Positions 43,157-51,779 of a stretch of 64,000 nucleotides of DNA are shown here, piece after piece. The stretch is from positions 124,001 to 188,000 of the forward strand of contig NZ_FNEG01000008.1 of NCBI RefSeq assembly GCF_900100075.1, in the 5' to 3' direction. Numbering within the stretch: position 1 is the first letter of the stretch; the number at the start of each line of letters is the position of its first letter. Position numbers and translations under genes: made by a program. The stretch comes from Chryseobacterium jejuense. GTDB lineage: Bacteria > Bacteroidota > Bacteroidia > Flavobacteriales > Weeksellaceae. Below the pieces are notes generated by a model that did no database searches, was not told where the DNA came from, and saw only the letters and a program-made list of their open reading frames with translations.

Positions 43157-44677
43157 ATGAAAATAAATAACTTTTTAGAACTGAAAGACTTTCAAAAAAT
43201 TATCATTGGGAATGAAAAAATAGAACTGGATGAATCACTTTTATCAAGAGTGAATACAAGTTTTCAGTTTTTAAAGGAGTTTTCAAAAAATAAAGTAATA
43301 TATGGTGTGAATACCGGTTTTGGGCCTATGGCTCAATTCAAGATCAGTGATGAGGATACACACCAGCTTCAGTATAACCTTATCAGAAGCCATTCTTCAG
43401 GTATCGGAAATCCTTTGCCTGCTGAGGAAGTGAAAGCTTGTATGCTGGCAAGAATGAATACCTTATCATTAGGAAACTCAGGAGTACATGAGTCTGTTAT
43501 TTATCTTCTTCAGGAACTTATCAACAGAGATATTACGCCGTTGATCTTTGAACATGGAGGAGTAGGAGCAAGCGGTGACCTTGTTCAGCTGGCTCACCTT
43601 GCTTTGGTATTGATTGGAGAAGGAGAAGTTTTCTACAAAGGAGAAAGAAAATCTACTAAAGACGTTTTTGAAATAGAAGGGTTACAGCCAATACAAGTTG
43701 AGATCCGTGAAGGGCTAGCTCTAATGAACGGAACTTCAGTAATGTCAGGAATTGGTATTGTAAACGCTTATAAAGCGAATCAGTTAACAGATATTTCTAT
43801 TAAGCTTTCTTGTGCCATCAATGAAATTGTTCAGGCTTATGACGATCATTTATCAGAAGCATTAAACGGAACAAAAAGACATTACGGTCAGCAGAAAGTA
43901 GCAGAAAGAATGCGTGCTCATCTTGCAGACAGTAAGCTGATCAGAAAAAGAGCAGACCATTTGTATACTCACTTTGAAGAACAGGAAAAAGTATTCAAAG
44001 AAAAAGTACAGGAATATTATTCTTTAAGATGTGTTCCACAGATTTTAGGCCCGGTATTGGATACATTAGAATATACAGAGAAAGTTCTTGAAAATGAGAT
44101 CAATTCTGCCAATGATAACCCGATCATCAATGTTGAAGATCAACATGTTTATCACGGAGGAAATTTCCACGGAGACTATATTTCTTTGGAAATGGACAAA
44201 CTGAAAATTGTAGTAACCAAGCTTACGATGTTGGCTGAGAGACAGTTGAACTATCTTTTAAATGCTAAAATCAACGAAATCTTGCCTCCTTTTGTAAATT
44301 TAGGTAAATTAGGTTTCAATTTCGGGATGCAGGGGGTACAGTTTACAGCAACTTCCACTACGGCGGAAAGCCAGATGTTGTCTAATCCTATGTATGTTCA
44401 CAGTATTCCGAATAATAACGATAATCAGGATGTTGTAAGTATGGGAACCAATGCAGCGGTTATCTGCAGAAAGGTCATTGAAAATGCCTTCGAAGTATTA
44501 GCCATTGAAGCCATTACTATCGTTCAGGCTATTGAATATCTTGGTTTCCAGAATGAGATTTCATCATCTACAAAAGAACTGTATGATGCGATCAGAAAAA
44601 TAATTCCTGCATTTTCAGATGATATGGTCATGTATCCGTATCTGGAGGAAGTAAAGAAATATTTAAAGGCAATGTAA
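43157..44677 (+). CDS. Tyrosine ammonia-lyase (HAL/PAL/TAL family)
   Basis: At 506 residues it equals Flavobacterium johnsoniae TAL in length and matches it closely from memory throughout. The MIO-forming tripeptide is A138-S139-G140 in GGVGASGDLVQL; YGVNTGFGP carries the catalytic tyrosine region, and NANDNP-like NSANDNPII is present. The selectivity pair is S78-H79 (LIRSHSSG), the pattern of FjTAL rather than the His-Leu pair of other TALs. It deaminates tyrosine to 4-coumarate, the expected starter of flexirubin-type aryl polyenes. Start ATG 43157. Confidence 0.93.
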   Translation: MKINNFLELKDFQKIIIGNEKIELDESLLSRVNTSFQFLKEFSKNKVIYGVNTGFGPMAQFKISDEDTHQLQYNLIRSHSSGIGNPLPAEEVKACMLARMNTLSLGNSGVHESVIYLLQELINRDITPLIFEHGGVGASGDLVQLAHLALVLIGEGEVFYKGERKSTKDVFEIEGLQPIQVEIREGLALMNGTSVMSGIGIVNAYKANQLTDISIKLSCAINEIVQAYDDHLSEALNGTKRHYGQQKVAERMRAHLADSKLIRKRADHLYTHFEEQEKVFKEKVQEYYSLRCVPQILGPVLDTLEYTEKVLENEINSANDNPIINVEDQHVYHGGNFHGDYISLEMDKLKIVVTKLTMLAERQLNYLLNAKINEILPPFVNLGKLGFNFGMQGVQFTATSTTAESQMLSNPMYVHSIPNNNDNQDVVSMGTNAAVICRKVIENAFEVLAIEAITIVQAIEYLGFQNEISSSTKELYDAIRKIIPAFSDDMVMYPYLEEVKKYLKAM

Positions 44678-44756
44678 TTATTAGCTCTCATCAATTGTCT
44701 TTAAAAAAGAAAAACAAAGTAACTTAAAAAAACTAAAACAAAATAAACACTAACGC

Positions 44757-45488
44757 ATGAAATGTGCAATTGTAACAGGAGGCTCCAGAGGAATCGGGAG
44801 GGCAATCTGTATAAAACTGGCTGAAGAGAAGAACTACCATATATTAATTAACTACACTTCCAATGAAGCTGCAGCAAAGGAAACTTTGGCTAAAGTAGAA
44901 GAATTAGGAGCTAAAGGAGAAATTCTTAAGTTTGATGTAGGAAATACCGAAGAAGTACAGCAGGTATTAACAGCATGGCAGGAGAGTAATCCTGAAGCTG
45001 TGGTAGAAGTTATCGTTAATAATGCCGGAATTACGAGAGACGGGTTGTTTATGTGGATGCAGAAAGAAGACTGGAGTAGTGTAATCAACACCAGTTTAGA
45101 TGGTTTCTTCAATGTTACTAATTTCTTTATTCAAAAATTGCTTCGTAATAAATACGGAAGAATCATCAATATGGTTTCAGTATCCGGAGTAAAAGGAACA
45201 GCTGGGCAAACGAACTATTCCGCAGCTAAAGGAGCATTGGTAGGGGCTACAAAAGCTCTTGCACAGGAAGTTGCTAAAAGAAATATTACTGTAAATGCAG
45301 TAGCGCCAGGGTTTATCAAAACTGATATGACTCAGGAGTTCAATGAAGATGAATTGAAAGCAATGATTCCTGCCAACAGATTTGGTGAAGCAGAAGAAGT
45401 TGCAGATCTTGTAGCGTTTTTAGCATCCAGAAAATCTTCATACATTACAGGAGAAGTCATTAATATTAACGGAGGAATTTACTCATAA
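44757..45488 (+). CDS. 3-oxoacyl-ACP reductase (FabG-like), pigment cluster
   Basis: This 243-residue SDR has the NADP-binding TGGSRGIGRA (residues 7-16), NNAG (88-91), catalytic S141, Y154 and K158 (NYSAAKGA), and the PGFIKTDM loop. The role is reduction of the 3-keto group of the growing polyene on ACP. It lies 79 bp behind the lyase gene, ahead of ketosynthase and ACP genes, so it belongs to the pigment operon rather than to primary fatty-acid synthesis. Confidence 0.92.
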   Translation: MKCAIVTGGSRGIGRAICIKLAEEKNYHILINYTSNEAAAKETLAKVEELGAKGEILKFDVGNTEEVQQVLTAWQESNPEAVVEVIVNNAGITRDGLFMWMQKEDWSSVINTSLDGFFNVTNFFIQKLLRNKYGRIINMVSVSGVKGTAGQTNYSAAKGALVGATKALAQEVAKRNITVNAVAPGFIKTDMTQEFNEDELKAMIPANRFGEAEEVADLVAFLASRKSSYITGEVININGGIYS

Positions 45489-45492
45489 ATAA

Positions 45493-45580
45493 TCTAACAA
45501 TATACCAATGTATCAGTGTACCGATGTTGATTGATTGTCAATGAAAATTAGGTTACATTGCTAGACTGTTACATTGTTAA
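45493..45580. repeat. Imperfect AATGTA-type hairpin, cluster copy 1
   Basis: CTAACAATATACCAATGTAT (from 45494) and the arm GGTTACATTGCTAGACTGTT (45551 onward) are roughly complementary over about 30 bases. It lies between the ketoreductase and ketosynthase genes. Three similar elements sit elsewhere in the pigment cluster. Confidence 0.55.
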
Positions 45581-45595
45581 ATTCAATATAATCAA

Positions 45596-46816
45596 ATGGA
45601 AAATAGGGTTGTAATTACCGGAATGGGAATTTATTCCTGCATCGGGACGTCTTTAGAAGAGGTCAGGGAATCCCTATATCAAGGAAAATCCGGTATTGTC
45701 CTGGATCAGGACAGAAAAGAGTTCGGTTTCAGATCAGGACTTACAGGAACTGTTCCAAAGCCTGATTTAAAGAACCTTTTGAACAGACGCCAGCGTGTAA
45801 GCATGGGAGAAGAAAGTGAATACGCTTATCTTGCTACCCTTGATGCCTTGAAGCAGTCCCATCTTGATGAAGGCTTTTTAGATGCCCATGAAGTTGGGAT
45901 TTTATACGGAAACGACAGTGTTTCTCAGGCAGTAGTAGAGTCTATTGATATTGCAAGAGAAAAGAAAGATACAACATTGATGGGATCGGGTGCGATTTTT
46001 AAATCAATGAATTCAACAGTAACCATGAACCTTTCTACGATCTTTAAGCTGAAAGGAATTAATCTTACCATCAGTGCAGCCTGTGCAAGTGGCTCACATT
46101 CCTTAGGATTGGCTTATATGATGATTAAGAATGGTTTTCAGGATATGATTATCTGTGGTGGTGCTCAGGAAACCAACAAATACTCTATGGCCAGCTTTGA
46201 TGGATTAGGTGTGTTTTCAGCAAAAGAAGACGAACCTACAAAAGCATCACGGCCTTTTGATGTTGATAGAGATGGTTTAATTCCAAGTGGTGGAGCTGCT
46301 TCTTTAATTGTTGAAAGTCTGGAATCTGCTCAAAAAAGAGGAGCTCCTATCATTGCTGAAATTATAGGTTATGGTTTCTCATCAAACGGCGGGCATATTT
46401 CAACTCCAAACGTTGATGGGCCGGCTTTAGCAATGGACAGAGCCTTGAAACAATCCGGATTGAAAGCTTCAGATATCGATTATATCAACGCTCACGCAAC
46501 TTCCACTCCTATTGGTGATGCCAATGAAGCCAAAGCCATTTATGAGATTTTTGGAAGTGAAGTTCCGGTAAGTTCTACGAAATCCATGACGGGACACGAG
46601 TGCTGGATGGCTGGTGCAAGTGAAGTTATTTACTCAATTCTGATGATGCAGAATGATTTTGTAGCTCCGAATATTAACCTGGAAAATCCTGATAATGAGG
46701 CTCAAAAGATAAATTTAGTCTCCAAAACAAAAAATCAAAAAATTGATGTATTTTTGTCGAATTCTTTTGGGTTCGGGGGAACCAATTCTGCACTAATAGT
46801 TAAAAAATTTGATTAA
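45596..46816 (+). CDS. Beta-ketoacyl-ACP synthase (FabF-like), pigment cluster
   Basis: This 406-residue ketosynthase has the full Cys-His-His triad: C163 in SAACASGSHS, H300 in INAHATSTPIGD, and H334 in KSMTGHECW. It condenses malonyl-ACP with the acyl chain. The wording of the third motif (GHECWMAGAS) differs from housekeeping FabF (GHLLGAAG), which supports a dedicated pathway. The ACP gene follows almost immediately. Confidence 0.92.
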   Translation: MENRVVITGMGIYSCIGTSLEEVRESLYQGKSGIVLDQDRKEFGFRSGLTGTVPKPDLKNLLNRRQRVSMGEESEYAYLATLDALKQSHLDEGFLDAHEVGILYGNDSVSQAVVESIDIAREKKDTTLMGSGAIFKSMNSTVTMNLSTIFKLKGINLTISAACASGSHSLGLAYMMIKNGFQDMIICGGAQETNKYSMASFDGLGVFSAKEDEPTKASRPFDVDRDGLIPSGGAASLIVESLESAQKRGAPIIAEIIGYGFSSNGGHISTPNVDGPALAMDRALKQSGLKASDIDYINAHATSTPIGDANEAKAIYEIFGSEVPVSSTKSMTGHECWMAGASEVIYSILMMQNDFVAPNINLENPDNEAQKINLVSKTKNQKIDVFLSNSFGFGGTNSALIVKKFD

Positions 46817-46820
46817 AAAC

Positions 46821-47075
46821 ATGGAAAGGGAAAAAATTGTTGCTATTGTTAATGATTTTCTTGTAAACGAATTTGAAGTTGACGGAGACGAAATCAGTAA
46901 TGATGCCAACCTTAAAAATACACTGGGACTAGACAGCTTAGATTATATTGATATGGTCGTAGTGATTGAATCCAATTTCGGAGTGAAATTAGGAGAAGCA
47001 GACTTCAAGAAAATGGTAACATTTGATGATTTCTATACAACGATTGAAAATAAAATCGCTGAAAAAAACGCATAG
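46821..47075 (+). CDS. Acyl carrier protein, pigment cluster
   Basis: This 84-residue acidic protein has the phosphopantetheine site S39 in LGLDSLDYIDMVV. It carries the aryl or acyl chain between enzymes of the cluster. The start was set at the ATG at 46821, 4 bp after the ketosynthase stop, rather than a TTG upstream. A second, different ACP is encoded in the minus-strand arm. Confidence 0.92.
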   Translation: MEREKIVAIVNDFLVNEFEVDGDEISNDANLKNTLGLDSLDYIDMVVVIESNFGVKLGEADFKKMVTFDDFYTTIENKIAEKNA

Positions 47076-47103
47076 TTATTAAGTAATCTATATTCCTTAC
47101 AAG

Positions 47104-47155
47104 GTACCAATGTAATAATAGAAGAGGATGCTCACAGATATTATTACATTGGTAC
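47104..47155. repeat. Perfect 17-bp AATGTA-type hairpin, cluster copy 2
   Basis: GTACCAATGTAATAATA (47104-47120) recurs as its exact reverse complement at 47139-47155 around an 18-base loop. It lies between the ACP and the acyltransferase gene. The word CCAATGTA links it to the other three elements. Confidence 0.7.
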
Positions 47156-47180
47156 TCTGTTATATTAGCAAACTGTATTT

Positions 47181-48065
47181 ATGAACAAGTGGAAAGGTAA
47201 ATCTAAAGGGACGGTTCTGGGCTACAGAATATTCGTCTGGTGTATTAGAAATATCGGCATCAGAAGTTCATATTGCGTATTGTACTTTGTGGCTGCTTAT
47301 TACGTTCTGTTTCAGAAAAAAAGCAACCAATACATTCTCTATTACTTCCAAAAAAGACTTAATCTTAGCTATTGGAAAGCCAAGCGCTCCATTTTTAAAA
47401 GTTACTTCACATTCGGGCAGGTTCTGATTGATAAAACGGCTATTTCTGCCGGCTTGAGAGAAAAATATACCTACGAATTTGATGGTATTGAAAACCTGAG
47501 AAATCTTTTGGCTGCCAAGAAAGGAGGAGTTCTTATCAGTGCTCACATCGGTAACTTTGAAGTCGCGGAACATTTCTTTGCAGATATTGATTTTGACTGT
47601 CAGATCAATCTGGTCACTACAGATCAGGAAGTCACTGTTATTAAGGAATACCTGGAAAGTATCTCTGTAAAAGAAAGCAATATCAAATTCATTTATGTTA
47701 AAGAAGATATGTCGCATATCTTTGAGATCAATCAGGCATTATCCAATAATGAACTGATCTGCTTTACCGGAGACCGTTATTTTGAAGGTTCAAAATTCTT
47801 GGAAGCTGATCTGTTGGGGAAAAGTGCCAAGTTCCCGGCAGGGCCATTTCTTATCGCATCCCGATTGGGTGTACCCGTTGTCTATGTTTACGTAATGAAA
47901 GAAAACAATCTTCATTATCATTTGTATGCAAGAGTCGCTCAGAATATCAAGAACAGAGATTCTCAGGGGCTTTTACAGTCTTATGTTCAGAATCTTGAAA
48001 CCATGGTGAAAAAATATCCGCTTCAATGGTTTAATTATTTCGACTTTTGGGATGATATTGATTAA
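47181..48065 (+). CDS. LpxL/HtrB-family acyltransferase, pigment cluster
   Basis: This 294-residue protein has a hydrophobic N-terminal segment (about 26-45) and the LPLAT HX4E motif as H122-E127 in AHIGNFEVAEH, as in lipid A acyltransferases. Such enzymes appear in aryl-polyene and flexirubin clusters, where they are thought to attach the polyene acyl group to a lipid or resorcinol acceptor at the inner membrane. Context therefore argues against a plain lipid A role. Confidence 0.85.
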   Translation: MNKWKGKSKGTVLGYRIFVWCIRNIGIRSSYCVLYFVAAYYVLFQKKSNQYILYYFQKRLNLSYWKAKRSIFKSYFTFGQVLIDKTAISAGLREKYTYEFDGIENLRNLLAAKKGGVLISAHIGNFEVAEHFFADIDFDCQINLVTTDQEVTVIKEYLESISVKESNIKFIYVKEDMSHIFEINQALSNNELICFTGDRYFEGSKFLEADLLGKSAKFPAGPFLIASRLGVPVVYVYVMKENNLHYHLYARVAQNIKNRDSQGLLQSYVQNLETMVKKYPLQWFNYFDFWDDID

Positions 48066-48240
48066 TTTTTCTATTTTTATTCCCTAAAAACTAATAGAAA
48101 TTCAAAACCATTAAGAAATCCGGAGAAATTGAAATTTAAAAAGGTATTGCCTAAATAGGATTTCCTTGTATAGTAACGGGAAGATAATATCTGAGTTTCT
48201 TAAATTCCCAATATCTTAATTAAAAAAAGCACACCCTCTT
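48066..48240. other. Gap inside the pigment operon with weak inverted repeat
   Basis: The 175 bp between the acyltransferase and CrtI-like genes contain CATTAAGAAATCC and later TTTCTTAA and GGATTTCC words in inverted order, a loose hairpin. There is no gene. The spacer is longer than others in the operon and may hold an internal promoter, but no box was identified. Confidence 0.35.
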
Positions 48241-49758
48241 TTGAAAAAAGAATATGACATACTTGTAATCGGCAGCGGATTGGGAGGTCTTGTTTCGGCT
48301 CTTGTTTTGGCGAAAGAAGGTCTGAAGGTTTGTGTGCTGGAAAAAAATAACCAGTATGGTGGAAATCTCCAGACTTTTTCAAGGGATAAGCTTATTTTCG
48401 ATACCGGAGTTCATTATTTGGGAGGGCTTTCAAAAGGCCAGAATCTGAACTGTTTTTTCTCCTATCTGGAGATCATGGATGAACTGGAACTTCAGCAAAT
48501 GGATGAAGACGGATATGACAGAATTTCCTTTGGAGATGAAAGCATTGAATATCCACATGCCCAGGGTTATGAAAACTTTGTAGAACAGCTATCTGCCTAT
48601 TTTCCTGAAGAAAAGGAAAATCTTGAAAATTATTGTGAAGAAATTCAGTATGTATGTAAACAGTTTCCAAGATATAATGTCGTAGGAAAGGAGAATTACA
48701 ATGAAGAAATCCTGCATTTAAATACCAAACGATTTATTGAATCTGTTACTCAAAATAAAACGCTTCAGGCAGTCTTACTAGGTTCCAATTTCCTGTATGC
48801 GGGAGATTCTGAAAACGTTCCTTTTTATGTTCATGCTTTAACGGTGAATTCTTACATACAAAGTGCTTATAAATGCGTAAAAGGGGGAAGCCAGATATCA
48901 AAGTTATTGATTAGAAAACTTCGTCAGTATGGAGCTGAAGTTCACAAGCATTCAGAAGTTTCCGAATTTATTTTTAATGAAAATAATACCCTCAATTCCG
49001 TAAAAACAAAGGTTGGGAAAGAATATTCCGCTAAGCGGTTTATTTCCAATATTGAAATACGTTCTGCCATTAAGCTGATTGGAGAAGAAAGACTGAAAAA
49101 ATCTTTTCTGAACAGGGTTTTAAGCTGGCAGCCGGTTTCATCCTGCTTTAGTGTATATCTTGTTTTGAAACCTAAGTATTTACCCAATTTTAATTACAAT
49201 ATCTATCATTATTCTTCGGAAGATCAGGTCTGGAATGCATACCGTTACCATAAAGAATCCTGGCCGGAGACTTATATGCTTTCGTCTACACCATCAAAAC
49301 ATCATCCTGAGTTTGCAGAAAGCCTCACCGCTATTTCTTATATGGATTTTGATGAGGTGAAACAATGGGAAACAACAGTCAATACCGTAGTAGATGAGCA
49401 TGAAAGAGGAAAACAGTATGAAAGGTTCAAACTGGAAAAGACTGAAAAAATGATTGATGCTTTGGAAAAGAAGATTCCTGGCTTAAGACATGCTATTCAA
49501 CAGATATATACTTCTTCTCCTTTATCTTACAGAGATTATATCGGAAGTTTTGACGGAAATATGTACGGATACATGAAAAACTCAGATAATCCTCTAAAAA
49601 CAATGGTTTCACCCCGTACAAAAATTGATAATCTGTTTCTCACAGGACAATCTGTCAATATGCATGGAATTTTGGGGGTCACCATTGGCGCATTCAATAC
49701 CTGTGCTGAAATTCTGGGAAAAGAAACTATTGACAGCCGTTTGGAACCAATGACCTAA
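48241..49758 (+). CDS. CrtI/phytoene-desaturase-like FAD oxidoreductase, pigment cluster
   Basis: This 505-residue protein opens with the FAD motif VIGSGLGGLVSALVLAKEG and QYGGNLQTF, and closes with the FLTGQSVNMHGILGVTIGAF motif of the phytoene desaturase and retinol saturase superfamily. It begins at TTG (48241); no ATG in frame would keep the FAD motif. In a flexirubin pathway it might introduce or isomerise double bonds or act on the resorcinol part. A carotenoid role is less likely because no other carotenoid gene is near. Confidence 0.85.
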   Translation: MKKEYDILVIGSGLGGLVSALVLAKEGLKVCVLEKNNQYGGNLQTFSRDKLIFDTGVHYLGGLSKGQNLNCFFSYLEIMDELELQQMDEDGYDRISFGDESIEYPHAQGYENFVEQLSAYFPEEKENLENYCEEIQYVCKQFPRYNVVGKENYNEEILHLNTKRFIESVTQNKTLQAVLLGSNFLYAGDSENVPFYVHALTVNSYIQSAYKCVKGGSQISKLLIRKLRQYGAEVHKHSEVSEFIFNENNTLNSVKTKVGKEYSAKRFISNIEIRSAIKLIGEERLKKSFLNRVLSWQPVSSCFSVYLVLKPKYLPNFNYNIYHYSSEDQVWNAYRYHKESWPETYMLSSTPSKHHPEFAESLTAISYMDFDEVKQWETTVNTVVDEHERGKQYERFKLEKTEKMIDALEKKIPGLRHAIQQIYTSSPLSYRDYIGSFDGNMYGYMKNSDNPLKTMVSPRTKIDNLFLTGQSVNMHGILGVTIGAFNTCAEILGKETIDSRLEPMT

Positions 49759-49769
49759 TAAAAACAACC

Positions 49770-51461
49770 GTGAACAAAACTAATATCCAATACCTGTCAT
49801 ATAAAAGGCTATTCATAGGCTTCCTTTTTTTCTTTCTTCTGAATTCCTGCGGAGTATCAGACTCTATTCATCATCTTCCTGATGTAAAACAATATACCCT
49901 GGAGATTCCGAAGGTCAATAAGATCAATGATAGTACATTCAGTTATAATCGGAATTTTCTTACCAAAAATAAACAACAGCTTTGGGAGCTTTACATTAAA
50001 GGAAATCCTTTGCAATTAGGGTATAATAACGGAGCACTAACTCAGGATCTGATGCAGAAGCAGGAGGGAATATTCTTTTCCAAAGTGGAAGGTTTTGTGC
50101 CTTCAAAGTTTAAACAGAAGCTTTTAAATACCTTCTTAAAGTGGTATAACCGTAAAATGTATCTCAATGTAAGAGAAGATTATCAGGCAGAATTGTATGG
50201 CTTATCTCAATATTCGTCTGATCAGTATGATTTTATCGCACCAAGATACCTGAGAAACTTATACTTACATGGTGCTCATGATATTGGACACGCCATGCAG
50301 GACCTGGCAATGGTGGGCTGTACTTCTTTGGCGGTCTGGAATGAAAATACGGAAGATGGTGATATGCTGATTGGAAGAAACTTCGATTTCTATGTGGGAG
50401 ATGAATTTGCTCAAAATAAACTGGTTGAATTTGTGGAACCTGAAGATGGAATTCCCTATATGTCTGTGAGCTGGCCGGGAATGATAGGTGTGGTTTCCGG
50501 AATGAATAAAGAAGGGATTACAGTTACAATCAATGCCGGGAAATCAAGGATTCCTTTAACTGCAAAAACTCCTATTTCTCTGGTAACAAGGGAAATTCTG
50601 CAATATGCTAAAACCATCGAAGAAGCTATTGCTATCGCCAAAAAAAGAAATGTTTTTGTTTCAGAATCAATCTTAGTGGGAAGTGCACATGATAGAAATG
50701 CTGTAATTATTGAAGTTTCACCGAAAAACTTCGGAGTATATAGGGTTGAGAATACTAGCAGAGTGCTTTGTACCAATCATTTTCAATCTGATGTTTATAA
50801 AGATGATATAAAAAACCAGAAGCAGATTGAGGAAAGCCATTCGGCATACCGCTATGAGAAGCTTCAGGAACTCTTACAGGAAGAGGAAAAACTGAACCCG
50901 GAGAAGATTGCTTCCATTTTAAGAAACCGGTCCGGACTAAAAGATAAAAGTATAGGCTATGGAAATGAGAAAGCCTTAAACCAGCTATTGGCTCATCATG
51001 CAGTTATATTTTCACCTGAAAAGAAATTGGTCTGGGTATCTTCCAATCCTTATCAGTTAGGAGAATTTGTATGCTATGATCTTAATGAAATATTTTCTGG
51101 GAAGGATTTACAACCCATGAACTTCTCAAAATCACAACTCAATATTCCTCGTGATCCCTTTGCAGATTCAGAAGAATTTGAAAACTATGAAATATCCAGA
51201 ATGCTGAGCAAAGAAATTAATGAAGCTACAGATGGGCGGGATATTGCATTTGCAGATGGATTTTTTCCTTATTATCAATCTTTGAATCCTGACTTCTGGA
51301 AAGTATATTTTTTGAGTGGAAAATATTATTATCACAAAAAAGAATATGCTGAGGCAAAGGCAGAATTTGAAAAGGCTCTTACTAAAGAAATAACTACCAT
51401 ACCGGATCGGAAAATGGTTGAAAAATACCTTAATAAAACCAATAAGAAGACGAATAAGTAA
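49770..51461 (+). CDS. C45-type Ntn-hydrolase lipoprotein with C-terminal TPR-like repeat
   Basis: A lipobox (FLLNSC) gives a membrane-anchored periplasmic protein. The core (about 160-480) resembles the acyl-CoA:6-aminopenicillanate acyltransferase family, with the presumed autocatalytic nucleophile C184 in MVGCTSLAVWN and GRNFDFYVG after it. The C-terminus has a TPR-like helix pair (YYHKKEYAEAKAEFEKAL). The start is a GTG 11 bp after the CrtI-like gene. It could form or break an ester or amide bond of the finished pigment in the periplasm; this is inference from family and place. Confidence 0.8.
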   Translation: MNKTNIQYLSYKRLFIGFLFFFLLNSCGVSDSIHHLPDVKQYTLEIPKVNKINDSTFSYNRNFLTKNKQQLWELYIKGNPLQLGYNNGALTQDLMQKQEGIFFSKVEGFVPSKFKQKLLNTFLKWYNRKMYLNVREDYQAELYGLSQYSSDQYDFIAPRYLRNLYLHGAHDIGHAMQDLAMVGCTSLAVWNENTEDGDMLIGRNFDFYVGDEFAQNKLVEFVEPEDGIPYMSVSWPGMIGVVSGMNKEGITVTINAGKSRIPLTAKTPISLVTREILQYAKTIEEAIAIAKKRNVFVSESILVGSAHDRNAVIIEVSPKNFGVYRVENTSRVLCTNHFQSDVYKDDIKNQKQIEESHSAYRYEKLQELLQEEEKLNPEKIASILRNRSGLKDKSIGYGNEKALNQLLAHHAVIFSPEKKLVWVSSNPYQLGEFVCYDLNEIFSGKDLQPMNFSKSQLNIPRDPFADSEEFENYEISRMLSKEINEATDGRDIAFADGFFPYYQSLNPDFWKVYFLSGKYYYHKKEYAEAKAEFEKALTKEITTIPDRKMVEKYLNKTNKKTNK

Positions 51462-51779
51462 TTAGAATATTACGTAAATAACTTCTGAGCTTTTCTGTAA
51501 ATGTTTTGATTAGGGAAGCTCAAGTATTCGATAGAGCACATCATGTAAAAATTCAAAATAGGTCAGACTTAATTGTTGTAAAAGGATCATTATTATTTTT
51601 AAAAAAAATAATAATTAATTCAATAGCAGGAAGTGAAAACTCAATTTTTTTAATATTTGAGTTTTTTTTGTAGTGTTATTTACGGTAATTCTTTGTTTTT
51701 TTTAACAAATATGTAACATTTTAGTTTATTTCTCTACTAACTGAGAAATTGGATATTAATATTTGTTAAAAGAAAATCT
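51462..51779 (+). terminator. Intergenic region with terminator of the plus-strand pigment operon
   Basis: AAAACTCAA (51636-51644) and TTGAGTTTT (51657-51665), followed by more T residues, make a 9-bp stem terminator. The remaining 318-bp gap is AT-rich. A TTGGATATTAATATTTG stretch just before the M36 gene resembles but does not match a promoter. No other gene is visible. Confidence 0.65.
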
